Assembly (NCBI GenBank): GCA_947057875.1
Contig: CAMSEX010000064.1
Span: 1 to 6,931, forward strand
From: an uncultured Clostridium sp.
Lineage (GTDB): Bacteria; Bacillota; Clostridia; TANB77; CAG-508
Direction: 5' to 3'
DNA: 6,931 bases
Shown piece after piece: positions 1 to 5,105 of the stretch. The notes below the pieces were generated by a model. It was not told the DNA's origin. It saw nothing but the letters and a program-made list of their open reading frames with translations, and ran no database searches. The position numbers and the translations under genes are program-made. Every line of letters begins with the position of its first letter. Positions within the stretch are counted from its first letter, which is position 1.

Positions 1-52
1 GGCATACGAGATGACGAGAGGTGACTGGAGTTCAGACGTGCTCTTCCGATCT
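1..52 (+). other. Illumina P7/index adapter remnant (not biological)
   Basis: Reads as the inner part of the P7 primer, an 8-base index at 13-20 (GACGAGAG), then the TruSeq read-2 adapter ending CTCTTCCGATCT at 52. Compared with the copy at the right end, it lacks two bases (TG) in the CAGACGTG(TG)CTCTTCC stretch, probably a synthesis or assembly error. An open reading frame starting at GTG 21 runs through the adapter into birA, so its first 11 residues are artefact. Genomic sequence begins at 53. Confidence 0.98.
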
Positions 53-53
53 A

Positions 54-299
54 AATGATATTTATTATCGTGGTAAGAAAGTAGGCGGAATTTTGACAGA
101 AAGTGTGAGCAAAGCCGAAAAAGTGCAAAAGATTTATATAGGTATTGGGCTAAATGTCAATCAAGAGGATTTTCCAAAGGATTTGATCGGAATGGCAACT
201 TCCCTAAAAATTGAATTTGGTAAGAATTTTGATAGAGAAGAAATTATAGTAGAATTTTTAAACCAATTTGAGCCAGAATTTGAAAAAATGATACAGTAA
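54..299 (+). CDS. birA: Biotin--[acetyl-CoA-carboxylase] ligase, 3' part only (5' end missing at contig edge)
   Basis: The 81 residues read here match the second half of the BirA/LplA-type catalytic domain. The fragment opens with NDI, the end of the conserved WPNDI motif; base 53 fits the last base of a CCA proline codon. A KVGGIL segment follows, equivalent to KLAGIL of E. coli BirA with its active-site lysine, then IGIGLNVNQ and FP...ATSL. The enzyme makes biotinyl-5'-AMP and transfers biotin to the carboxylase carrier lysine in the cytoplasm. The start lies outside the window, so any N-terminal DNA-binding domain cannot be judged. The gene stops soon after the helix containing FLNQFEPEFEKM, whereas E. 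coli BirA continues about 50-60 residues into an SH3-like C-terminal domain. A strong promoter starts 28 bases after the stop, leaving no room for that domain. Identity is confident; the absence of the C-terminal domain is read directly from the sequence. Confidence 0.9.
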   Translation, partial: NDIYYRGKKVGGILTESVSKAEKVQKIYIGIGLNVNQEDFPKDLIGMATSLKIEFGKNFDREEIIVEFLNQFEPEFEKMIQ

Positions 300-326
300 A
301 ACGCCGAAACTGACCATACAGTCAAG

Positions 327-355
327 TTGACAGAAAATTTAAAACATGGTATAAT
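327..355 (+). promoter_or_regulatory. Consensus sigma-A-type promoter for the VanW-domain gene
   Basis: Perfect -35 TTGACA (327-332), 17-base spacer and perfect -10 TATAAT (350-355), with an extended -10 TG at 347-348. It lies 35 bases upstream of the ATG at 390. An imperfect inverted repeat (arms 308-314 and 321-328, one bulged A) overlaps the -35 and could be an operator, but is weak. Confidence 0.85.
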
Positions 356-389
356 ATAGTTAACAAAAAATTTAGGGAGGTATTGTAAT

Positions 390-1151
390 ATGCGGACGAG
401 GAAAGAATGGAAGCGAGAGATGAAACAGAAGGAAAAATGCAGAAGGCGGCAAGAGAAACAAGGATTTAAGAAGCCTAAGAAAAGGCTGAAAAAAATTGTG
501 ATTGTTTGCCTCTTATTTGCTGTGGTCTTTTTCTTTCTGAGAAGTAATCTTGGCTACACGCGGGAAGTCCATGTAGTAGAAAACAAGCCGATAGAGCCAG
601 TAAAGCCAAAAAAGAGTGCAGCAAAGAAAAAGAAAGTCAATCTCAAAAGAGAAAAAGTTTTGCTGGCGGAGCATACAATTTATAATCCAAGTTCTCAAGA
701 GGATCGGAATGAAAATATGAGATTGGCAGCAGAAATCATTAATGGTGTGAATGGCAGTGGATATCTTCTTAATCCAGGAGAAAAATTTAGCTGGCTTGAA
801 GTTGTGGGAGATACTACTCAAGAAAAAGGATATTTGAATGCTACTGTGATTAAGTATGGCAAAGCTGTGCAAGATCTTGGTGGAGGTGTGTGTCAGGTAT
901 CTGCAGCAATAAATTCAGCTGTGCAGGAAGCGGGAATAGCTACACATGCGCGAAAACATTCAACCTCAAAGAAGAAACCACCAGCTTATATTCATGAGGA
1001 GTTGGGAGACCGAGAGGCGACAGTTTCGTTCGGATCCAAAATTGATTTTCGATTTGAAAATACGTTGGAAAATCCTATCATGTTTCGTGTTATTTCCAAA
1101 GGCGGAGATGTGACAGTCAAAGTCTTTGAAATACGGTACCAGAAAATCTAG
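390..1151 (+). CDS. VanW-domain membrane-anchored protein
   Basis: 253 residues. The N-terminus (1-35) is very rich in Lys/Arg, followed by one hydrophobic segment at about 36-50. This predicts a single-pass protein with cytoplasmic N-terminus and extracytoplasmic C-terminus. A basic, Lys/Pro-rich linker (about 64-90) leads to a VanW domain at about 103-235. Its hallmarks are visible: NPGEKFSW (128-135), a GY...A segment near 147-151, GGGVCQVS (164-171), an R-x-HS region near 188-191, and DFRFEN (219-224). VanW was named from vancomycin-resistance clusters, but the family is widespread in Gram-positives and its biochemistry is unsettled; a cell-wall role is usually inferred. No other resistance genes are nearby, so calling this vancomycin resistance would be unjustified. 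The ATG has a good Shine-Dalgarno (GGGAGG, 375-380, 9-base gap). The gene forms its own transcription unit. Confidence 0.88.
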   Translation: MRTRKEWKREMKQKEKCRRRQEKQGFKKPKKRLKKIVIVCLLFAVVFFFLRSNLGYTREVHVVENKPIEPVKPKKSAAKKKKVNLKREKVLLAEHTIYNPSSQEDRNENMRLAAEIINGVNGSGYLLNPGEKFSWLEVVGDTTQEKGYLNATVIKYGKAVQDLGGGVCQVSAAINSAVQEAGIATHARKHSTSKKKPPAYIHEELGDREATVSFGSKIDFRFENTLENPIMFRVISKGGDVTVKVFEIRYQKI

Positions 1152-1173
1152 GTCGCATGACCTAGACTTTTTT
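1147..1173 (+). terminator. Intrinsic terminator of the VanW-domain gene
   Basis: Perfect 8-bp stem TCTAGGTC (1147-1154) / GACCTAGA (1159-1166) with a GCAT loop, followed by C and six T's (1168-1173). The TAG stop (1149-1151) lies inside the 5' arm, so a terminating ribosome would cover the hairpin. Confidence 0.88.
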
Positions 1174-1196
1174 ATGCATTTATTTCAAAAAAAGGC

Positions 1197-1224
1197 TTGC
1201 TTTTTTTTTATTTTGTGATAAAAT
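1197..1224 (+). promoter_or_regulatory. Probable promoter of ruvA-rarA
   Basis: Extended -10: TG at 1216-1217, then A, then TAAAAT (1219-1224). A weak -35 TTGCTT (1197-1202) lies 16 bases upstream. It sits between the upstream terminator and the ruvA ribosome binding site, where a promoter is needed. The -35 is poor, so activity would rest mainly on the extended -10. Confidence 0.5.
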
Positions 1225-1246
1225 AACGAGAAAGAAAGGAGAAAAT

Positions 1247-1843
1247 ATGTTTGCATATGTAAAAGGGATTTTAGAGGAAAAAATGAACAATTATGTAGTC
1301 GTTGAGACGGCAGGAATTGGTTATAAAATTTTTATGTCTAAAAATGCGATTTTGAAAATTGGTGAAATTGGTAACAACGTAAAAATATATACACATTATC
1401 ATGTCAGAGAAGATGATATTAGTTTGTATGGTTTTTTGACGGGAGAGGAATTAAAATTATTTGAATTGCTAATTTCAGTCAGTGGAGTTGGGGCAAAATC
1501 GGCAATTGCTATGCTTTCTAATATAGTGCCATCAGAATTTATTATGTGCATTGTTAAAAGTGACATTACAAGGCTGACGAAAGTTCCAGGAATTGGGAAA
1601 AAATCAGCACAGCGTATTGTATTGGAACTAAAAGATAAGTTGAAAACAGAGCAAGAAATAACAGAAGCAGAAGAGGTAGAAAGTATTATAGAAGTGAATG
1701 ATAGTTTGGAAGAGGCAATTGCAGCCTTGCAGATTTTAGGTTACCATAAAAAAGAAATTGAGAAGGCTATGCAAAAGTTTGATTATCAGTCAATGACAAT
1801 TGAAGATATCATCCGAAATGGATTAAAAGTTTTGTCAAAATAG
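1247..1843 (+). CDS. ruvA: Holliday junction branch migration protein RuvA
   Basis: 198 residues, the usual RuvA length. Domain I is an OB fold (about 1-62) including IGYKI and the REDDISLYGF segment. Domain II carries two helix-hairpin-helix motifs, ISVSGVGAKSA (76-86) and LTKVPGIGKKSAQRI (110-124), which grip junction DNA. An acidic linker (about 135-150) leads to domain III (about 152-198), which in known systems binds and activates the RuvB motor. All three domains look intact. RuvA tetramers hold the Holliday junction in an open square while RuvB drives branch migration. The ATG follows AAAGGAG (1235-1241) with a 5-base gap. The next gene, 11 bases downstream, is rarA rather than the expected ruvB; ruvB is presumably elsewhere in the genome. 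Confidence 0.96.
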   Translation: MFAYVKGILEEKMNNYVVVETAGIGYKIFMSKNAILKIGEIGNNVKIYTHYHVREDDISLYGFLTGEELKLFELLISVSGVGAKSAIAMLSNIVPSEFIMCIVKSDITRLTKVPGIGKKSAQRIVLELKDKLKTEQEITEAEEVESIIEVNDSLEEAIAALQILGYHKKEIEKAMQKFDYQSMTIEDIIRNGLKVLSK

Positions 1844-1854
1844 AGGAGGAACAT

Positions 1855-3102
1855 ATGGATTTAAAAGAGCCATTAGCGTATCGTATGCGCCCTAAAACGT
1901 TGGAGGAATTTGTGGGACAAGAACACATTGTAGGAGAGGATAAATTGCTTTATCGAACCATTCAAGCTGACAGATTGTCAAGTATTATTTTATGGGGACC
2001 ACCAGGTTGTGGAAAAACTTCACTTGCTAAAGTCATTAGTGAAACAACTAAATATAAATTTATGAAAATCAATGCTGTAACATCTGGTGTTTCGGATATT
2101 AAAAATGCAGTGGAAGAGGCAGATAATCCTCTTTTGAATCCAAGTGGAAAATGTATTTTGTTTATTGATGAAATTCATCGTTTTAATAAATTGCAGCAAG
2201 ATGCGCTACTTCCTTATGTAGAGGACGGTACGATTATTCTGATTGGTGCAACGACTGAAAATCCTTATTTTGAAGTCAATAAGGCTTTGATTTCGCGTTC
2301 AATGGTCATTAAGTTGGAGCCTTTGAAAAAAGAGAACATTATTCAGGTTTTAAAAAATGCACTGACGAGAAAAGATGGCTTGGGCGGATACAACATTAAA
2401 ATTTCAGATGACACCATTGATACCATTGCAGAAATTTCAAATGGAGATGTTAGAACTGCTTTAAATGGGCTAGAAGTTGCGGTTCTTACGACCAAAGTTA
2501 GTAGTCATGGAGAAATTGAGATTACAGAAGAAATTGCTAGCCAAAGTATGAATACAAAAAAAGCGATGTTTGATAAAAAAGGAGATAGTCATTATGATAA
2601 TGTTAGTGCTATGATAAAATCGATGCGCGGAAGTGACCCAGATGCGGCCATTTTTTATTTAGCACGTGCTTTAAATGCAGGAGAAGACCCCGTTTTTTTG
2701 GCAAGGAGAATTGTAATTTGTAGTGCGGAAGATGTTGGAATGGCAAATCCAAATGCATTGGTGGTGGCAACTTCTGCGATGGAAGCTGTCAGAATGGTTG
2801 GGATGCCAGAGGCGAAGTTAATTTTGGCAGAAGCAGCAACGTATGTTTCGATTTCAAAAAAATCAAATGCGACGTATTTGGGTATTAATCGAGCTTTGGA
2901 GGATGTGCAAAACAAAGACACAGGTAGAATTCCGATGCACATACGAAATGCTGCGGCGAGCGGGATGCAGCAATTTGGCTATGGGGAAGGATATAAGTAT
3001 CCGCATGATTTTCCGGGGCATTGGTGTGAGCAGCAATATTTGCCAGATGAGATGTTGGGTAGCAAATATTATGTAAAAGACGAGAATTGTATAGATGATT
3101 AG
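1855..3102 (+). CDS. rarA: Replication-associated recombination protein RarA (MgsA family AAA+ ATPase)
   Basis: 415 residues. The N-terminal AAA+ module shows Walker A GPPGCGKT (48-55), Walker B ILFIDEIHRF (101-110), sensor-1 GATTENP (131-137), a candidate arginine finger in ISRS (R148) and sensor-2 NGDVRTALN (196-204). The C-terminal half has the MgsA/RarA tetramerisation region, including SHYDNVSAMIKSMRGSDPDA (245-264), the RRIVICSAEDVG segment and the GYKYPHDFPGHW tail. RarA acts at stalled replication forks, interacts with SSB and is related to clamp-loader and RuvB-type ATPases. It is not RuvB: the RarA-specific C-terminal domain is unmistakable and there is no RuvB winged helix. The start follows AGGAGG (1844-1849), which touches the ruvA stop codon, so the pair is almost certainly one operon with translational coupling. 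Confidence 0.95.
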   Translation: MDLKEPLAYRMRPKTLEEFVGQEHIVGEDKLLYRTIQADRLSSIILWGPPGCGKTSLAKVISETTKYKFMKINAVTSGVSDIKNAVEEADNPLLNPSGKCILFIDEIHRFNKLQQDALLPYVEDGTIILIGATTENPYFEVNKALISRSMVIKLEPLKKENIIQVLKNALTRKDGLGGYNIKISDDTIDTIAEISNGDVRTALNGLEVAVLTTKVSSHGEIEITEEIASQSMNTKKAMFDKKGDSHYDNVSAMIKSMRGSDPDAAIFYLARALNAGEDPVFLARRIVICSAEDVGMANPNALVVATSAMEAVRMVGMPEAKLILAEAATYVSISKKSNATYLGINRALEDVQNKDTGRIPMHIRNAAASGMQQFGYGEGYKYPHDFPGHWCEQQYLPDEMLGSKYYVKDENCIDD

Positions 3103-3106
3103 CTAA

Positions 3107-3137
3107 AACTCTATAAACACTTGTAGTTTGTAGGGTT
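3107..3137 (+). terminator. Stem-loop after rarA, candidate terminator without a U-tract
   Basis: Twelve-pair stem (3107-3118 with 3126-3137, two G-U pairs) and a 7-base loop, four bases after the rarA stop. The following bases are A-rich (TAAAAAATTT), not a T-run, so it is not a textbook intrinsic terminator. It may instead stabilise the 3' end or act with a factor. On the opposite strand it is followed by only TTTT. Confidence 0.35.
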
Positions 3138-3169
3138 AAAAAATTTAAAATATCTCTAAGATTTTTGAA

Positions 3170-3198
3170 TTGACATAGTTATGTAAATATGATATAAT
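3170..3198 (+). promoter_or_regulatory. Consensus promoter of small-protein unit 1
   Basis: TTGACA (3170-3175), 17-base spacer and TATAAT (3193-3198), with extended -10 TG at 3190-3191. The spacer carries TTA-TG-TAA, part of an imperfect inverted repeat at 3177-3188. That repeat is perfect in the unit 2 spacer, so it is a candidate operator. Transcription should begin near 3205. Confidence 0.85.
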
Positions 3199-3212
3199 AA
3201 AAATATCAACTA

Positions 3213-3251
3213 GGGGGCATTCTGGAACATGCTTCCTTTCCGAAGGGAGGG
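3213..3251 (+). promoter_or_regulatory. Two-state leader RNA of unit 1 (Shine-Dalgarno sequestering)
   Basis: Two mutually exclusive folds are visible. Fold A pairs 3213-3220 (GGGGGCAU) with 3229-3236 (AUGCUUCC), giving 8 pairs and an 8-nt loop UCUGGAAC (3221-3228), and leaves the ribosome binding site free. Fold B pairs 3232-3239 (CUUCCUUU) with 3243-3250 (AAGGGAGG), giving 8 pairs and burying the Shine-Dalgarno GGGAGGG (3245-3251). Both folds need 3232-3236. The loop segment CUGGAAC is complementary to GUUCCAG in the loop of this unit's own terminator (3624-3630). The folds are drawn by eye; the switching role is inference. Confidence 0.6.
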
Positions 3252-3257
3252 AAAAAG

Positions 3258-3605
3258 TTGAAAAATTATTTAACTCATGAAGAGGCTGTTAAGATTTTAG
3301 CTCCACTTTATGAAAAATGTCCTCAGATGAAACCTTTTCGGCTGGAAGAGGAGGATGGAAAAGTGAAGAAGAAGGAGGTTATTGCTGTTGTAATTGCAGT
3401 AGTATGTTTACCTATCTGTGAGCTTCATGAAGGGGAAGGTATGTTATATTCTTCCAATATCCGAATTTTGCTCCAAAAAAATGGGATTTTGGATGGAGTA
3501 ACGGATGATGTGACTTCTTGGATAAAGCGAGGAAGTTACATTACAAAAGAGGAAACTCAAATAATCGTTGATAATACTTGCGAGTATTTGAGCAAACAGA
3601 AATAA
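3258..3605 (+). CDS. Unrecognised small protein, unit 1 (115 aa)
   Basis: I do not recognise the family. The UUG start at 3258 has a strong Shine-Dalgarno (GGGAGGG, 6-base gap) and occupies the same place as the UUG of unit 2, which supports it. The protein has a charged N-terminal half, a short hydrophobic stretch (about 41-53, VIAVVIAVVCLPI) and a helical C-terminus. The hydrophobic stretch is short and ends in PICELHE, so I favour a buried helix over a membrane segment. Aligned by hand to the unit 2 protein it shares PIC-x2-HE (52-58), TD (82-83), W88, YI (94-95), K97, N106 and an aromatic-Leu-x-basic ending (110-113), suggesting distant paralogy. There is no visible signal peptide, DNA-binding motif or catalytic motif. 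The gene sits alone between its own promoter and terminator. Coding status is well supported; function is unknown. Confidence 0.82.
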   Translation: MKNYLTHEEAVKILAPLYEKCPQMKPFRLEEEDGKVKKKEVIAVVIAVVCLPICELHEGEGMLYSSNIRILLQKNGILDGVTDDVTSWIKRGSYITKEETQIIVDNTCEYLSKQK

Positions 3606-3611
3606 ATAGAA

Positions 3612-3647
3612 AAGCTTTCTTGAGTTCCAGCAGGAAAGCTTATTTTT
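3612..3647 (+). terminator. Intrinsic terminator of unit 1 with conserved loop
   Basis: Eleven-pair stem (3612-3622 with 3631-3641, one G-U pair) and 8-nt loop AGTTCCAG (3623-3630), followed by A and five T's. The outer stem (AAGCTTTC/GAAAGCTT) differs from that of unit 2, but the loop is identical. GTTCCAG in the loop is complementary to CTGGAAC in the leader at 3222-3228. Confidence 0.9.
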
Positions 3648-3694
3648 GTGCTAAAAATTTACTTTTTATAGAGTAAAGGTAGATTTTCATCCTA

Positions 3695-3723
3695 TTGACA
3701 AATTTATGTAAATATGGTATAAT
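3695..3723 (+). promoter_or_regulatory. Consensus promoter of small-protein unit 2
   Basis: TTGACA (3695-3700), 17-base spacer and TATAAT (3718-3723), with extended -10 TG at 3715-3716. The spacer contains a perfect inverted repeat ATTTA-TG-TAAAT (3702-3713), imperfect by one base in unit 1, which could be a shared operator. Confidence 0.85.
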
Positions 3724-3737
3724 AAAAGTATCAACTA

Positions 3738-3776
3738 GGGAGCTTTCTGGAACATGCTTCCTTTCCGAAAGGAGGG
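3738..3776 (+). promoter_or_regulatory. Two-state leader RNA of unit 2 (Shine-Dalgarno sequestering)
   Basis: Fold A pairs GGGAGC (3738-3743) with GCUUCC (3756-3761), six pairs with one G-U. A U-U mismatch and a U-A pair follow, leaving UCUGGAAC (3746-3753) in the loop. Fold B pairs 3757-3764 (CUUCCUUU) with 3768-3775 (AAAGGAGG), eight pairs around CCG, burying the Shine-Dalgarno GGAGGG (3771-3776). The folds share 3757-3761. Changes relative to unit 1 at 3741 (A for G) and 3770 (A for G) turn G-U into A-U pairs and so keep the stems. The loop CUGGAAC (3747-3753) matches the complement of GUUCCAG at 4190-4196. Confidence 0.6.
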
Positions 3777-3782
3777 AAATAA

Positions 3783-4154
3783 TTGAAATATTTGCTATAC
3801 AAAGAATTTTTGGAAATGTTTGAAGAAATAGAAATTCTTTGTAAAACAAGGGAGGAATTTGGCGAAGTGCCAATGTCTCCAATTCTACACTTTGCTCATA
3901 TTCCAGATATGGGATGGAGAGTGGAAAAAGAATGTTTTTTGAAATTGATATTTGAACCAATTTGCAGAAAACATGAAATTTCAAAAAACAAATATGACTG
4001 GATTACTGAAAAGCATCTGGGAATAGGAGTTTTTTGGACTACAGATCATATTTGGGAATGGTTACAGACAAAAGATGACTATATCTTAAAATCAGACGCA
4101 GAAGTATTATTTAAAAATGCAATAAATTTTTTAAACAGAAAAATGGCTGCATGA
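3783..4154 (+). CDS. Unrecognised small protein, unit 2 (123 aa)
   Basis: Family not recognised. The UUG start at 3783 is placed by the Shine-Dalgarno GGAGGG (6-base gap) and by its position in the repeat shared with unit 1. The protein is soluble-looking and rich in aromatics, with five Trp residues concentrated in the C-terminal two thirds; an acidic helix lies at about 8-20. Residues in register with the unit 1 protein are PIC-x2-HE (59-65), TD (87-88), W93, YI (100-101), K103, N112 and an aromatic-Leu-x-Arg-Lys ending (116-120). Only one single-residue gap is needed between W93 and the C-terminus. The paralogy claim rests on this hand alignment and is weak in percent identity. No signal peptide, membrane span or known motif is seen. 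The gene ends 22 bases before its terminator stem, and ksgA converges on it from the other side. Confidence 0.82.
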   Translation: MKYLLYKEFLEMFEEIEILCKTREEFGEVPMSPILHFAHIPDMGWRVEKECFLKLIFEPICRKHEISKNKYDWITEKHLGIGVFWTTDHIWEWLQTKDDYILKSDAEVLFKNAINFLNRKMAA

Positions 4155-4176
4155 AAGTAAAACAAATCTAGTCCCG

Positions 4177-4215
4177 AAAGGGTTCTTGAGTTCCAGCAAG
4201 AACCCTTTTGTTATT
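4177..4215 (+). terminator. Intrinsic terminator of unit 2 with conserved loop
   Basis: Perfect 12-bp stem (4177-4188 with 4197-4208) around loop AGTTCCAG (4189-4196), followed by a T-rich tail (TGTTATT). The loop and the closing CTTG/CAAG pairs resemble unit 1 while the outer stem is different. ksgA converges here and ends at 4226; read on the minus strand the hairpin has only TTT after it, so it would be a weak terminator in that direction. Confidence 0.9.
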
Positions 4216-4225
4216 ATAGTTTTTA

Positions 4226-5077
4226 TTAATTTTTTTCGAGGTAATCAGAAATTTCTTGAAATTGTTCTAATGTCAATTTTTCGCCACGAATTTTTAAATC
4301 AATATTGAGTGAAGTTAGCATGTTTTCTAAATATTCGCGTGTACCAAAGTGGTTATTTAGAAGTGCATTAATGAGTGTTTTTCGTTTTTGTAAAAAAGCT
4401 GATTTAATTATTTTAAAAAATAAATCTATGTTAAGAGGTGTTACTTTTGGCTGCTTTAGTAATTCTAAGTGGATGACACTAGAGTCGACTTTGGGACTTG
4501 GTAAAAAAGAAGTATTTGGGACATTGATAACTAATTTAGGATTGGTGTAATAATGGATACTATAAGTAATGGCACCAGAATTTTTACTACCAGGAATTTC
4601 GGTAAGTCTTTCTGCTACTTCTTTTTGAACCATTACTGTAATGGATGTTAAGTTTAGTTTACTTTCTAATAATTTCATAATAATAGGAGTGGTAATATAA
4701 TAGGGCAAGTTAGCAACCACTTTTGCGTGTTTAAAATTTTGTAAATTTAGCTCAATTAAATTTGTTAAATCAATCTTTAAGACATCTTCATTAATTAGTT
4801 CAAAATTATCATATAGTGAAAATCGGTCTTGCAGAATATCTAACATTTTTTTATCAAGTTCAATACAGATTACTTTACCTGCTTTTTCCAAAAGTTTGGA
4901 AGTTAGAGTACCAAGACCTGGACCAATTTCGAGGATGAAATCTTCTTTTGAAATATTAGCTGTTTGTATAATTGAATTGACAATAGTTTCGTCAATCAAA
5001 AAATTTTGTCCAAAATTTTTATTAGCAGTAATATGATATTTTTTCATCATAAATTTAGTTTCTTGTAATAAATCCAT
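4226..5077 (-). CDS. rsmA: 16S rRNA (adenine1518-N6/adenine1519-N6)-dimethyltransferase KsgA/RsmA
   Basis: 283 residues from the chosen start. The enzyme uses S-adenosylmethionine to dimethylate two adjacent adenines in the loop of helix 45 of 16S rRNA, late in small-subunit assembly. Visible motifs are FGQNFL (22-27), SAM motif I EIGPGLGTLT (50-59), an acidic IELD (72-75), NEDVLK (96-101), the catalytic NLPYYIT (123-129), VQKEVAERL (150-158), FLPSPKVDSSV (191-201) and FLQKRKTL (228-235). The frame stays open to an ATG at 5146, but the extra 23 residues are a hydrophobic/Lys stretch not found in the family. The ATG at 5077 has AAAGGA 7 bases upstream, and the likely promoter lies inside that extension. 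By eye the gene is more AT-rich than rarA or the VanW gene. It has its own promoter, divergent from adk, and no neighbour on its strand in the window. Confidence 0.95.
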   Translation of the reverse strand: MDLLQETKFMMKKYHITANKNFGQNFLIDETIVNSIIQTANISKEDFILEIGPGLGTLTSKLLEKAGKVICIELDKKMLDILQDRFSLYDNFELINEDVLKIDLTNLIELNLQNFKHAKVVANLPYYITTPIIMKLLESKLNLTSITVMVQKEVAERLTEIPGSKNSGAITYSIHYYTNPKLVINVPNTSFLPSPKVDSSVIHLELLKQPKVTPLNIDLFFKIIKSAFLQKRKTLINALLNNHFGTREYLENMLTSLNIDLKIRGEKLTLEQFQEISDYLEKN

Positions 5078-5105
5078 ATTATAATCCTTTTTCTTTTTTC
5101 CTAAA

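Larger units (their letters stand above)
3170..3260 (+). repeat. Direct repeat copy 1: promoter plus leader through UUG start
   Basis: From the -35 to the TTG start this 91-base block aligns without gaps to 3695-3785, with 9 mismatches by hand count. Three differences are in the promoter spacer. Of the differences in the leader, those inside predicted stems mostly keep pairing through A-U/G-U exchange. The block is not coding until its last codon. Confidence 0.92.
3695..3785 (+). repeat. Direct repeat copy 2: promoter plus leader through UUG start
   Basis: Same 91-base length as 3170-3260, with 82 of 91 positions identical by hand count. Similarity stops sharply after the first coding bases, and upstream of the -35 the flanks look unrelated. 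The conserved block is therefore the expression signal, not a longer duplicated segment. Confidence 0.92.

Noticed and set aside
21..53. GTG-initiated N-terminus fused to the biotin ligase
   Set aside because: These codons are adapter sequence; the true gene enters from outside the contig.
513..872. 119-aa minus-strand reading frame
   Set aside because: Antisense to the VanW domain gene; no ribosome binding site or recognisable domain.
390..1151. Vancomycin resistance determinant
   Set aside because: VanW domains are common in Gram-positives, and no van ligase, dehydrogenase, dipeptidase or regulator is present here.
1187..1209. A-run/T-run hairpin as a second terminator before ruvA
   Set aside because: The stem would be almost all A-U and weak; the region is better explained by the ruvA promoter.
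2655..3076. Two reading frames (95 aa minus, 77 aa plus) inside rarA
   Set aside because: Both are shadows of the conserved RarA C-terminal domain.
3222..3630. CTGGAAC...GTTCCAG as terminal inverted repeats of a mobile element
   Set aside because: The 7-bp arms sit inside RNA hairpins, the conserved promoter lies outside the left arm, there is no transposase and no flanking target duplication is visible. An exchange site for modular units is not fully excluded but has less support than an RNA role.
3170..3785. CRISPR-like repeat array
   Set aside because: Only two copies, separated by a full gene, and each contains a promoter.
3640..3984. 114-aa minus-strand reading frame
   Set aside because: It overlaps a consensus promoter, the leader and the start of the unit 2 gene on the other strand, and has no supporting signals.
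3170..4215. Integron-type cassette array
   Set aside because: The hairpins lack attC-type core sites at the stem ends, each unit has its own promoter, and there is no integrase in the window.
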